Assembly: GCF_013744875.1 (NCBI RefSeq)
Contig: NZ_CP059399.1
Coordinates: 3,286,001-3,350,000, forward strand
From: Nocardia huaxiensis
GTDB taxonomy: Bacteria > Actinomycetota > Actinomycetes > Mycobacteriales > Mycobacteriaceae
Reading direction: 5' to 3'
Length of the DNA: 64,000 bases
In this document: one piece after another, positions 6,787 to 15,169 of the stretch
How the letters are laid out: each line of letters opens with the position of its first letter
Numbering within the stretch: the first letter of the stretch is position 1
The notes under the pieces: generated by a model
What the model was told of the DNA's origin: nothing
The model's input: the letters and a program-made list of their open reading frames with translations, nothing else
Database searches by the model: none
Position numbers and translations under genes: made by a program

Positions 6787-9501
6787 GTGCAGGTGCTTGG
6801 TCCGTGGTCGGATGCGACGGTTGTGGGGGAGCTGGGGGGCGGGAAGGCGCGGGGGTTGCACGCGCTGGGGGGATTCGGGTTTCGAGTGCCGGAGTGGGTG
6901 GTGCTGGGGACCGACATCTTTGGGGGGTTCGCGGAAGAGGCCGGGCTGGGGGAGGCGCTGGCGGAGTTCGCTGGGATCGAGGACGTGGAGGCGGCTGTCG
7001 CGCGGGGAGCGGCGCTGGGGGAAGCCATTGTTGGTGGGGCGCTGCCGGATTCGGTGCGAGGGCTGATTCAGGACGCGTGGGAACGGTTGGGGGACACGGC
7101 GATTGCGGTTCGGTCGTCGGTGGTGGGGGAGGACGGGGCGGAACATTCTTATGCGGGGCAGTTCGATACATTTTTGAATGTCCGGGGTGTCGAGGCGACG
7201 GTGGCTCGGGTGCGGGAGTGCTGGGCTTCGGCGTATTCGGAGCGGGCGGTGCGGTATGCGTTCGCGCGGGGGGTGCCGCGGGCGGGGGCTCCGGCGGTGG
7301 TGTTGCAGCGGTTGATCGCGGCGCGGGCCAGTGGGGTGGTGTTCACCGCTAATCCGGCCAATGGGGCGGGGGATGAGCTGGTGATCAGTGCCGTGTACGG
7401 GCTGGGGGAGGGGCTCGTGTCGGGGGCGGTCGACGCGGACTCCGTCATTGTGGACAAGAGCAGTGGGGTGGTCGTCGATCTCGTTGTGGGAGACAAGGAT
7501 CGGCGGTATGACGCGGTGGGGGCGCAGGGGAGTGAGATCCTCGAGGTGGAGGCCGCGGATCGGGAGCGGGCGGTGCTCGGCGAGGCGGAGATCCGGGAGC
7601 TGACCGAGCTCGGGCGGAAGATCGAAATCGACAGGGGCGCACCGCAGGACATCGAGTGGGCCATGGACGAGGACGGGGTGTGGCTGCTCCAGGCGCGAGC
7701 CATTACGGCCACCGGTACGGGAGTGCGCGCGGATGCCGAGTTGCGGGGCGCGGGGGAGGAGGTGCCCGAGGGGGAACTGCGAATCTGGGACAACTCCAAC
7801 ATTATCGAGAGTTTCAGCGGGATCACCTCGCCGCTGACCTACACGGTCGCGGCGGATATTTACGGGCGCGTGTATCAGGGGTATGCGGCCTCGCTGAAGG
7901 TGCCGGCCGAGCAGCAGCGGGATGTCGAACGGTGGACTCCCGTGCTGCTGGGGTACTTTCACGGGCGGGTGTACTACAACCTGCTGCACTGGTATCGGAT
8001 GGTGGGGATCGCGCCCGGGTATCCGCTCAATCGCAAGGTGCTCGAGGCCGCGCTCGGGGTGGATGAGCCCCTCGAAGACGAGATCGCGAAGACCTTGCGG
8101 CCGTTCGAGTTTCGGAGCAAGCTCGCTCGGCTGCGGTCGCGGACGGTGACCACGGCGGCGTATATACAGCGGCTGCGCGGGATCGATGCCATGGTCGAGG
8201 AATTCGCAGCCGAGTTCTATCGTGTTTACGACGAGTACGACGCGCTCGATTACACCACCATGGGGGGAGACGAGGCGTACACGGCCTATCGCGCGGTCGA
8301 TCGTGATCTGGTCGAGCGGTGGGGGCCGCTCATGGTGCTCGATGCGATCTTGTTGACTACCACGGGGCTCATGTACCTGCTCACCAAGCTGTTCCTGCCC
8401 AAGGCTCCGGAGTGGTTCCTGTACGCGGTGGTCGGGCCCGGCGCGGATGTGGAGTCGGCCGAGCCGGCGCGGGCCATGACGGCCCTGGCGCAGACCGTGC
8501 GGGCCGACCAGGAACTGACCGCGCTGGTGGAATCGACTGCGCCGGAACGGATCTACCCGCTGCTGGCGGAGGGCGGGCATATCGCGTTCCTGGCCGAGGT
8601 CGACGACTACATCGATCGTTACGGCTACCGCAGCCTGGACGAGCTCAAACTGGAGACGCCCGATCTGCGGGAGGATCCGGCGAGCCTGTTCATCATGTTG
8701 CGCAGCGCCCTGGGCCGATTGGGCGACACCGTCACCGCGAGCCGGGGTGACGAGGCGGACGAATACCTCGATGCCCATCTGCGCGGGCCGCGCCGGCGGA
8801 TCTATGAACGGTTGCGCGCCAAGGTGTCCCGGTGCGCGGCGCATCGAGAGCGGCTGCGGTTCTGCCGGACCCGCGCCTTCGGCATGATCAAGCGGATGAT
8901 TCGCGTGATGGGCCGGGATCTGGTGGCGCGCGATGTGCTCGACGAGTTCTCCGACGTGTTCTACCTGACCGTCACCGAATTGCGCGGCTGCTATGAGGGT
9001 TCCGACACCGCTGGGCTGCGCGATATCGTGAGCGCTCGGAAAGCCTTGCGCGCCAGGGATTCCGCGCTGGTAGCCCCGCCGCGGTTCCGGACGCTGGGCG
9101 GACGGTTCGGGCGGGCGGGGCTGGCGGGGCAGGGCTGGGTGCCGGTCACCGACACCGCCGCCGCCGAGGTCGGCACGGTGCTGGCGGGCACGCCGTCGGC
9201 GTCGGGCGTGGTCGAGGGCGATGCGGTGATCGTGGACGAGCCGCGCGATGTCGCGGGCGGCATTCTCATCGCCTACCGGACCGACCCGGGGTGGGTGGCC
9301 GCGCTGCCGTCGGCGGCGGCGCTGGTGATCGAGCGGGGGAGTCCGCTCACGCATGTCGCGATTGTGGCGCGTGAGCTGGGCGTTCCCACCGTGGTGCAAG
9401 TCAAGGACGTAACGAAGAAGATCCGGACCGGGATGCGCATTCGTGTAGACGGCGTGAACGGTACGGTGACGGTGCTCCCCGAAGGAGAATCGCATGAGTA
9501 A
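6787..9501 (+). CDS. PEP-utilising-enzyme-like ATP-dependent phosphotransferase (rifampin-phosphotransferase-like architecture)
   Basis: About 904 residues from GTG 6787, chosen because GGGAGA sits six bases upstream; GTG 6781 and 6793 are alternatives. Residues 1-330 are the dikinase ATP-grasp domain: GGGKARGL, AVRSSVVGEDG, YAGQFDTFLN, GVVFTANPANG, YGLGEGLVSG and QDIEWAMDEDG with LLQARAI. The C-terminus is the swivelling phosphohistidine domain, IERGSPLTHVAIVARELGVP, with catalytic His at about residue 856. There is no C-terminal PEP/pyruvate barrel. ATP domain, long helical middle (350-800), then His domain is the order of rifampin phosphotransferases rather than PEP synthase. It therefore probably phosphorylates a small molecule bound by the middle region. 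First gene of the eight-gene operon; substrate unknown. Confidence 0.85.
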   Translation: MQVLGPWSDATVVGELGGGKARGLHALGGFGFRVPEWVVLGTDIFGGFAEEAGLGEALAEFAGIEDVEAAVARGAALGEAIVGGALPDSVRGLIQDAWERLGDTAIAVRSSVVGEDGAEHSYAGQFDTFLNVRGVEATVARVRECWASAYSERAVRYAFARGVPRAGAPAVVLQRLIAARASGVVFTANPANGAGDELVISAVYGLGEGLVSGAVDADSVIVDKSSGVVVDLVVGDKDRRYDAVGAQGSEILEVEAADRERAVLGEAEIRELTELGRKIEIDRGAPQDIEWAMDEDGVWLLQARAITATGTGVRADAELRGAGEEVPEGELRIWDNSNIIESFSGITSPLTYTVAADIYGRVYQGYAASLKVPAEQQRDVERWTPVLLGYFHGRVYYNLLHWYRMVGIAPGYPLNRKVLEAALGVDEPLEDEIAKTLRPFEFRSKLARLRSRTVTTAAYIQRLRGIDAMVEEFAAEFYRVYDEYDALDYTTMGGDEAYTAYRAVDRDLVERWGPLMVLDAILLTTTGLMYLLTKLFLPKAPEWFLYAVVGPGADVESAEPARAMTALAQTVRADQELTALVESTAPERIYPLLAEGGHIAFLAEVDDYIDRYGYRSLDELKLETPDLREDPASLFIMLRSALGRLGDTVTASRGDEADEYLDAHLRGPRRRIYERLRAKVSRCAAHRERLRFCRTRAFGMIKRMIRVMGRDLVARDVLDEFSDVFYLTVTELRGCYEGSDTAGLRDIVSARKALRARDSALVAPPRFRTLGGRFGRAGLAGQGWVPVTDTAAAEVGTVLAGTPSASGVVEGDAVIVDEPRDVAGGILIAYRTDPGWVAALPSAAALVIERGSPLTHVAIVARELGVPTVVQVKDVTKKIRTGMRIRVDGVNGTVTVLPEGESHE

Positions 9502-12500
9502 TGCGACTTCAGCGAAAGACGTTGGTACGGTGCGCGATTGGCTCGTGAACCCGTCCACCGCAGCCGGTCTGTACCTGGCGGACGAAGCCGACGGGTGGGA
9601 GTACCGCAGCTACCGTGAGATCACCGACCAGGTGTGGTCGATCGCGGCGCTCATGCGGGCGCGCGGGGTCGCGGGCGGCGATGGCGTGTGTGTTGTCATG
9701 CCCACCGGATTTCCCTGTGTGTCAGCGTTTTACGCGGTGTGGGCGTGCGGCGGGGTGTTCACGCCCATCGCGCCGCCCATGTACGGGGATCTGGATCAGA
9801 TCGTGGCGCACATCGCCGGGATTCTGGAGCAGGCGCAGCCGACGCTCGTGGTGACCTCGCCGGAGTTCGAGTCGTTCGTGCGGCGGGCGGCGGTGGATTC
9901 CGGGTTCGGGGATGCGCTGCTGGTGGTCGACGCGGCAGCCCTCGAACCGGCGTCCGAGCCGCGGGAGCTGGCTCCGGCGGGGGAGGTCGCGCTGTTGCAG
10001 TTCACCTCCGGATCCACGGGTGCGCCGCGCGGCGTGCGGGTCAGCTGGCGGAATCTGGCCAATAACGTCGACATGATCACGCGGCTGCTCGATTTCCGGC
10101 CGGGTGAGGGCATGGTGTCGTGGCTGCCGCTCTACCACGATATGGGGTTGGTCGGCGCGTTCCTGAATATGGTGACCAATCAGGGGAATCTGTACCTGAT
10201 GCGGCCGGATCAGTTCGTGCGCGATCCCGTGCGCTGGCTGCGCGCCATGGCGGTCACGCAGCATTCGCCGTCGCCGTCGTTCGCACTCGGCTATGTGGCG
10301 CACCGGGTTCGGCCGGAGGAGATCGCGGATCTGGATCTGTCCGGATTCCGGACGCTGGCCATCGGCTCGGAGCCGGTGGAGACCTCCGATTTGCAGTCGT
10401 TCGCGAAACTGACAGCACCCCAGGGCTTTTCGATGAGTGCCTTCACGCTGGCCTACGGGCTCGCGGAGGCCACGCTCATGGTGACCTCCTCCGCGCGACA
10501 GCAGCCGATCACGGCGCTGCGCATCGACAATCCGAGTCTGCGCTTCGGGCAACCGGTTCCGGTGCTGGAGCAGGCCGTCATCGATGACACGCATCGGGTG
10601 GACGGCGCGGGATGGATTACCGGACTGGGCTTCTCGACACCGGAGTGCACCGTCACGGTGGTGGACGACGAAGGGTGGGAGCTGCCGGATGGTGTGCTGG
10701 GCGAGATGGTCGTCGTCGGGGATTCGGTGGCGCTGGGGTACTCCGGGGAACCGAGCGCCGGGTCGTCCACACGTATCGAGGACGGTCGCCTCTACAGCGG
10801 TGATGCCGGATTCCTCTACAACGGTGAGGTTTTCGTGCTCGGCCGGATGGGATCGAGCCTGAAGGTGCGCGGCCGTTCGGTCTTCATGGAGGACATCGAA
10901 TCCCGGGTCGCGCAGGAAACCGGGCTCACCAAGGGCAAACTCGCGGCCGTCGGCATCAATGAGGCGGGTGAGCAGGGGATCGCGCTTTTCGCCGAAACCG
11001 CTGCCGGAGAATGGATTCACGAGGCGCGCAAGATCATTCGCAGCCACCTCGGCCCGGCGCAGACCGCGCACATCGTGACCGGCCCGCGCGGGCTCATCCG
11101 CCGCACCTCCAGCGGCAAGCCGCGCCGCCGCCACATGTGGCAGCTGCTGCGCGACGGTGCGCTCGCCGGAGCGGTGGTGCACGCGGCCGAGGTCGCCGTC
11201 GACACCGCTCAGGACAGCGTCGTGACCGCGAGCGGATTCAATGACGCGCCACCTCGACCGGGCATGTCCGCCGAACGCGTACGCCAGCTGCTCGAGTCCG
11301 CACTCGACGCCGTGGCGGTGCCCGCCGACGCGGCCGTGCTGTTCGAGGGTTCCCTCGCGGAGGGCTTCGGCAACGAGGGCTCCGACATCGACTTCCTGGT
11401 GGTGTCGCCGGGTGACGAGGAGATGCCCACGCTGCCGACGGTCCTGTTCGCCGACGGCCGTCGCGTGGAGGTGCGCACCCGCTCGGTCGGCCAGCTGCGC
11501 CGGCAGCTGACGGATGTGGTGACCGCGCCGGATGAGGATCTGCTCAACCGCTGCCAGCGTTTCCTGCGTGCGACCATCGTGCGTGAAGGGGCGGTGGATA
11601 TCGCGGCCCTGCGCGCATCCCTCGATTACCGCACCTTCGCTGATCTCGCCGCCGACTGGTGGACCGGCCGTGCCGCACACGCACTGCGGTACGCGATCGC
11701 ACTGCGCGCCTTCGATGCGCACGCGGAGGCCGTCGAGTGGGCCTGCGACGGCCTGCTGCAAGCCATGAAGGGCTGGGCCGCGCGCCGGGGCGAAACCTAT
11801 ATCGAGACCAAGTGGCTGCCCAGCCAGCTCGATCGCATCGGCGCACACGATCTCGTCGACTGGTACCGCCAGGTCGGCTCGGTCGCCACCTGGCCCGAGG
11901 ATGACACCGAGCGCTGGAAGCAGCTGCTGGACTTGGCATTCGCGCTCGGGGTCCAGGATGTCGCGGACGACCCGCACAAGGTGCTGTTCGCACGGAGGCC
12001 GGGTGTGACCACCTGGTCGCTGGGCGGCCGGGTGCATGTGTTGCGGGCGGATTCCGAGGTGTTCGTGCTGTCCGAGAAGGCCGGGCGCGCTTGGCGTTCG
12101 GTGGTGTTCCGGCACTCGGTGCGGGACGTGCTGGCGCGGTCCGCGCGGAATATCGGGGCGGAGCTGGCCGAGTTCGTGCGGCTCGGGTTCGTCGGATTGC
12201 AGTGGCGCGGTGGGGAAGTCGTCGAACCCGCGCTGGCCATGTGCAAGACCGTGAAACCGTATGCGCCGGTGCCGGGTTCGGCCGCGCCCGCGCTCGGGTT
12301 GACCGGGGCCGCGCTCGACGGCGCTATCGCCACGCTGGTGCCGATGTCGGCCACCCGGTTCACCGAATGCGGGCTGAACCTGGTGTGGGCCAATGTGGTG
12401 CTGGAGAACGCCAGGGAGGACCTGGTCGGTGCGGTGAAGAACGGGCAGGGCGGGGTCGCCGATATCGCGGCGCACCGGCTCATCGCCATGAGCGTGCGAG

Positions 12501-12919
12501 TGCTGGTGTCCGCGTTCGGGATTTATCCGCTGCCCGCGGATGTCGCGCCCGCCGAGACGCTGCGCCGGCTGCTGCCGGTCTCGGCCGCCAGCCGCGACGC
12601 CATCCTGGAATCGCTGGATGCGGCTCGGCGCGTGCGCTTCTCGGAGGTCATCGCCACCGGTGGTGACACCCTGGCAGCTCTCACGGTGCTGGATGATTTC
12701 GTGCTCCTGGTCCGCCGGGTCGCCGGTGGCGCGGACGCCGCGACCGGATTCCCGGCCTCCTTCGACTCCCGCGAGCAGTGGGAGCGCACGCTGTCCATCG
12801 GTTACGACTGGCTCCGGATCGCCGGTTACCTCAATACGGATCTGCCGCTCGACGAGACGCGGGATCTGCTGGCCAGCGGCGGACAACAGCCGCATCTGCG
12901 GGAAAGTGAGCACTCATGA
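9494..12919 (+). CDS. Fatty acyl-AMP ligase fused to nucleotidyltransferase, helical and PqqD-like regions
   Basis: An 1141-residue multidomain protein that overlaps the previous gene by 8 nt behind GAAGGAG. Residues 1-555 are a FAAL/adenylation domain: FTSGSTGAPRG at 170, YGLAEATLMV at 321, YSGDAGFL then GRMGSSLKVRGRS at 434-462, and the C-terminal Lys in SSGKPRRR. FAALs make acyl-adenylate and load it on an ACP. Residues about 590-690 match a minimal nucleotidyltransferase (GSLAEGFGNEGSDIDFL at 619-635), followed by a HEPN-like helical stretch. Residues about 835-905 resemble a PqqD-type winged helix (VFVLSEKAGRAWRSV). The remaining 230 residues are helical. The next gene is its likely ACP partner. 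The role of the nucleotidyltransferase half is unknown; the fusion is unusual. Confidence 0.85.
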   Translation: MSNATSAKDVGTVRDWLVNPSTAAGLYLADEADGWEYRSYREITDQVWSIAALMRARGVAGGDGVCVVMPTGFPCVSAFYAVWACGGVFTPIAPPMYGDLDQIVAHIAGILEQAQPTLVVTSPEFESFVRRAAVDSGFGDALLVVDAAALEPASEPRELAPAGEVALLQFTSGSTGAPRGVRVSWRNLANNVDMITRLLDFRPGEGMVSWLPLYHDMGLVGAFLNMVTNQGNLYLMRPDQFVRDPVRWLRAMAVTQHSPSPSFALGYVAHRVRPEEIADLDLSGFRTLAIGSEPVETSDLQSFAKLTAPQGFSMSAFTLAYGLAEATLMVTSSARQQPITALRIDNPSLRFGQPVPVLEQAVIDDTHRVDGAGWITGLGFSTPECTVTVVDDEGWELPDGVLGEMVVVGDSVALGYSGEPSAGSSTRIEDGRLYSGDAGFLYNGEVFVLGRMGSSLKVRGRSVFMEDIESRVAQETGLTKGKLAAVGINEAGEQGIALFAETAAGEWIHEARKIIRSHLGPAQTAHIVTGPRGLIRRTSSGKPRRRHMWQLLRDGALAGAVVHAAEVAVDTAQDSVVTASGFNDAPPRPGMSAERVRQLLESALDAVAVPADAAVLFEGSLAEGFGNEGSDIDFLVVSPGDEEMPTLPTVLFADGRRVEVRTRSVGQLRRQLTDVVTAPDEDLLNRCQRFLRATIVREGAVDIAALRASLDYRTFADLAADWWTGRAAHALRYAIALRAFDAHAEAVEWACDGLLQAMKGWAARRGETYIETKWLPSQLDRIGAHDLVDWYRQVGSVATWPEDDTERWKQLLDLAFALGVQDVADDPHKVLFARRPGVTTWSLGGRVHVLRADSEVFVLSEKAGRAWRSVVFRHSVRDVLARSARNIGAELAEFVRLGFVGLQWRGGEVVEPALAMCKTVKPYAPVPGSAAPALGLTGAALDGAIATLVPMSATRFTECGLNLVWANVVLENAREDLVGAVKNGQGGVADIAAHRLIAMSVRVLVSAFGIYPLPADVAPAETLRRLLPVSAASRDAILESLDAARRVRFSEVIATGGDTLAALTVLDDFVLLVRRVAGGADAATGFPASFDSREQWERTLSIGYDWLRIAGYLNTDLPLDETRDLLASGGQQPHLRESEHS

Positions 12920-13191
12920 CCGTCGAAAGCCCTGTCGCCGTGCGGATTCGCGGCATTGTCGCGGCCATGGCCCCGCAGCCGCCGGAGAAGCTGGCCGACA
13001 CCCATCGGCTGATCGAGGATCTCGGGTTCGACTCGCTGCGCCTGATGGAGCTGACCGTGGTGCTGGAACGCAGCTTCGAGTTGCCGAGATACCGGCCGGA
13101 GGATCTGATGGGAGTGCTGCGGGTGGGCGAAGTCATCGACCTGGTGACCGGAACCCTCGCGAGCGTGAACTCGGGGGAGGTGACGGCATGA
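12916..13191 (+). CDS. Acyl carrier protein
   Basis: A free-standing 91-residue carrier protein, joined to the FAAL gene by an ATGA overlap and to the reductase gene by another. The 4'-phosphopantetheine site is Ser in LGFDSLRLMEL (residues about 36-46). It is followed by the usual acidic second helix (RPEDLMGVLRVGEVIDLV). Its placement makes it the probable acceptor of the acyl group activated by the FAAL and the carrier presenting the acyl chain to the reductase and the AfsA-type enzyme. No dedicated phosphopantetheinyl transferase lies in the window, so a housekeeping one must act. Confidence 0.95.
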   Translation: MTVESPVAVRIRGIVAAMAPQPPEKLADTHRLIEDLGFDSLRLMELTVVLERSFELPRYRPEDLMGVLRVGEVIDLVTGTLASVNSGEVTA

Positions 13192-14279
13192 GCGACGCAC
13201 ACCGTGACCTGGTGCTGGTCACCGGCGCGAGCGGCCTGGTCGGGGCTGAGGTCGTGGCCCGGCTGAATTCGGCCGGTCGCTCCGTTGCCGCTGTGCTGCA
13301 CAGCAATTCGGATCTCACAAGGAATGACGGCACCCCGCTCGAGGTCGATCATCGGGTGCGCGGCGATATTCGCGCTCCGGGGCTCGGCATCTCCGAGTCC
13401 GAGGCGAAGGAGCTGGCCGATCGGGTCGGTCTGATCGTGCACTGCGCCGCCACCACCGCCTTCGACGCCACGCCGACGGCCTATGACGAGCTCAATGTCG
13501 GTGGTGCGACCCACGCGGTGGAGCTGGCGCTCGACTGGAATGTGCCGCTGGTGCACGTCAGCACCGCGTATGTATGCGGCCTGCGCGGCGGGCTCATTCG
13601 CGAGGACGAACTCGATGCCGGTCAGGCGTTCGGAAACGGCTACGAGGACAGCAAGTTCCGCGCCGAGCAGATCGTCCGCGCGGCGAGTGAGCGGGGCCTG
13701 CGGTGGGCCATCGTGCGTCCGGGCATTGTCACCGGGGCGCTGGGCACCGGTGCGATCCGCGAGTACAAGAACCTCTACACCGTGGTGAAACTCATGGTGG
13801 AGGGCAAGCTGCGCAAGCTGCCCGGCCGTTACGACGCCACCCTCTCGCTCGCCCCGGTCGATCACGTGGCCGAGGTGATCGCCACCGTCGCAATGGATTT
13901 CGATGCCGCAGAGGGTCTCACCGTGCACGCCGTGGGTCGCGACACCCTGTCCCTGCGTGAGGTTTCCGACGTCCTCGCCGAGTACCCGTCCTTCGAGGTG
14001 GCCACCTACGTCCCCGAATCCACCTTCAGCGTCGACGATCTCGACCCGCTGGAGCGCGAGTACTACCTGCGCATCGGAGCCCTGTACACCAGTTACTTCA
14101 AGCGCCGCTTGGTCTTCGACACCAGCACCGCGGACAAGCTGCTCGGTGCACCGTCACCCGAGTCCGGTAAGGAATATCTGCGCCTGCTGCTGGATTACTG
14201 CCTGGAGTCGGGATACCTGGGCGCGCCCCTGCCCTCGATCGCCGAGGTGCTCGCCAGAACCGGAGGAGGTGCCGTGTGA
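13188..14279 (+). CDS. NAD(P)-dependent extended-SDR, thioester-reductase/epimerase-like
   Basis: 363 residues from the ATG at 13188, which shares an ATGA with the ACP stop and follows GGGGGAGG; the long open frame upstream of it is a shadow. The Rossmann start is LVTGASGLVGAEVVARL (TGxxGxxG), HCAATTAFD follows, and the catalytic triad is Ser/Thr in HVSTAYVCG plus Tyr and Lys in GYEDSKFRAEQ. The C-terminal half has the substrate-binding layout of thioester-reductase or fatty-acyl-reductase-like proteins. Next to a FAAL and a free ACP, the likely job is reducing an ACP-bound acyl chain or a derived keto group. The exact reaction is inferred. Confidence 0.85.
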   Translation: MSDAHRDLVLVTGASGLVGAEVVARLNSAGRSVAAVLHSNSDLTRNDGTPLEVDHRVRGDIRAPGLGISESEAKELADRVGLIVHCAATTAFDATPTAYDELNVGGATHAVELALDWNVPLVHVSTAYVCGLRGGLIREDELDAGQAFGNGYEDSKFRAEQIVRAASERGLRWAIVRPGIVTGALGTGAIREYKNLYTVVKLMVEGKLRKLPGRYDATLSLAPVDHVAEVIATVAMDFDAAEGLTVHAVGRDTLSLREVSDVLAEYPSFEVATYVPESTFSVDDLDPLEREYYLRIGALYTSYFKRRLVFDTSTADKLLGAPSPESGKEYLRLLLDYCLESGYLGAPLPSIAEVLARTGGGAV

Positions 14280-15169
14280 CGAACGACCCTGTGCACGACC
14301 TGCTTTCGGAGCTGACGCCGTCGGCTGTCAAGGCCGACGCCTACACCGGTGACACCTACGTCCTGGAAACCGTCGATCAGCTCGACCGAATCGGTTGCGA
14401 CGCCGCGAAATTCGCTCGCGAGCACGCCCTGCTGCTGCTCAAGCCGGATGCCGTGGTGGCGCGCGCCATCGAGCCGACCCTGGAGTGGTTGCGCGGCAAC
14501 GGCTTCCGAGTCGTCGCGGCCCGTCGCACCGTGGTGGATCGGCATCTGGCGCGAGCACTGTGGTACTTCGCCTGGAATATCGCCTCACCCGAACGCCGCC
14601 GCCTGGCCGATCTGCTGGTCCGCATCTCTGATGTGCTGGTGCTCGTGATCCACGGCCCGGACGGCGAACTCCCGGTGCAGGCCCGGCTCACCGCCGCCAA
14701 GGGCCCCACCGACCCGAGCAAGCGTAAGCCGGGCGAGCTGCGGCACCTGGTCGGCAAGGACAACTACCTGCTGAACCTGGTGCACACCCCGGACGACCCG
14801 GCCGATGTGCTGCGCGAACTGGCCATCTACTTCGACGAGCGGGAACGCGCGGCGGTGCTGCGTGAGGTCTGCGCGGGCCAGGACCGCACCGACGCGGCCA
14901 CCGCCCTCGCCCACACCCTGTATTCCGAGGTTCCGGCGCGCAGCTTCGACCGTGAGGATGCCGTCGACGCGCTGCGAGAAACCCTCGCGGGCGCGGTAAC
15001 CGACGCGGAACGCGCGCGTGCGCTGGACGCGGCCCTGAGCTCCGGCCGGGAGATCGACGCCTGGTCGGCGATCGTGCTCGGCTCCTATGTGTTTCCCATG
15101 CGGGTCGGGACGCAGACACAACTGCTGCGCCCCGTCACCGCGAATGACTGGTTGGAGGGCCGATCGTGA
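14276..15169 (+). CDS. Nucleoside-diphosphate-kinase-like protein with C-terminal extension
   Basis: 297 residues, GTGA overlap with the previous gene and GGAGGAGG upstream. Residues about 48-190 resemble NDP kinase: ALLLLKPDAV at 51-60, then an inserted helical stretch, and NLVHTPDDPADVLRELAIYF at 167-186, which aligns with the NxVHGSDS motif, so the phospho-accepting His (about 170) is kept although GSDS is altered to TPDD. True NDP kinases are about 140 residues; this one has about 45 extra residues in front and about 110 behind. In a biosynthetic operon with a phosphotransferase, a second kinase acting on a phosphorylated pathway intermediate is plausible but inferred. It may also be catalytically altered. 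Confidence 0.75.
   Translation: MTNDPVHDLLSELTPSAVKADAYTGDTYVLETVDQLDRIGCDAAKFAREHALLLLKPDAVVARAIEPTLEWLRGNGFRVVAARRTVVDRHLARALWYFAWNIASPERRRLADLLVRISDVLVLVIHGPDGELPVQARLTAAKGPTDPSKRKPGELRHLVGKDNYLLNLVHTPDDPADVLRELAIYFDERERAAVLREVCAGQDRTDAATALAHTLYSEVPARSFDREDAVDALRETLAGAVTDAERARALDAALSSGREIDAWSAIVLGSYVFPMRVGTQTQLLRPVTANDWLEGRS

Noticed and set aside
6787..9501. Annotation as PEP synthase or pyruvate phosphate dikinase
   Set aside because: The C-terminal PEP/pyruvate barrel is absent and the phosphohistidine domain is last, unlike those enzymes.
6784..12913. Very long minus-strand open frames opposite the phosphotransferase and FAAL genes (924 and 1063 codons)
   Set aside because: They are Arg/His/Pro-rich mirror frames produced by GC-rich third positions; the plus-strand frames carry clear domain motifs and coupled starts.
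12540..13187. 216-codon N-terminal extension of the reductase gene
   Set aside because: It runs through the FAAL and ACP genes in another frame; ATG 13188 is coupled to the ACP stop and starts the Rossmann fold.
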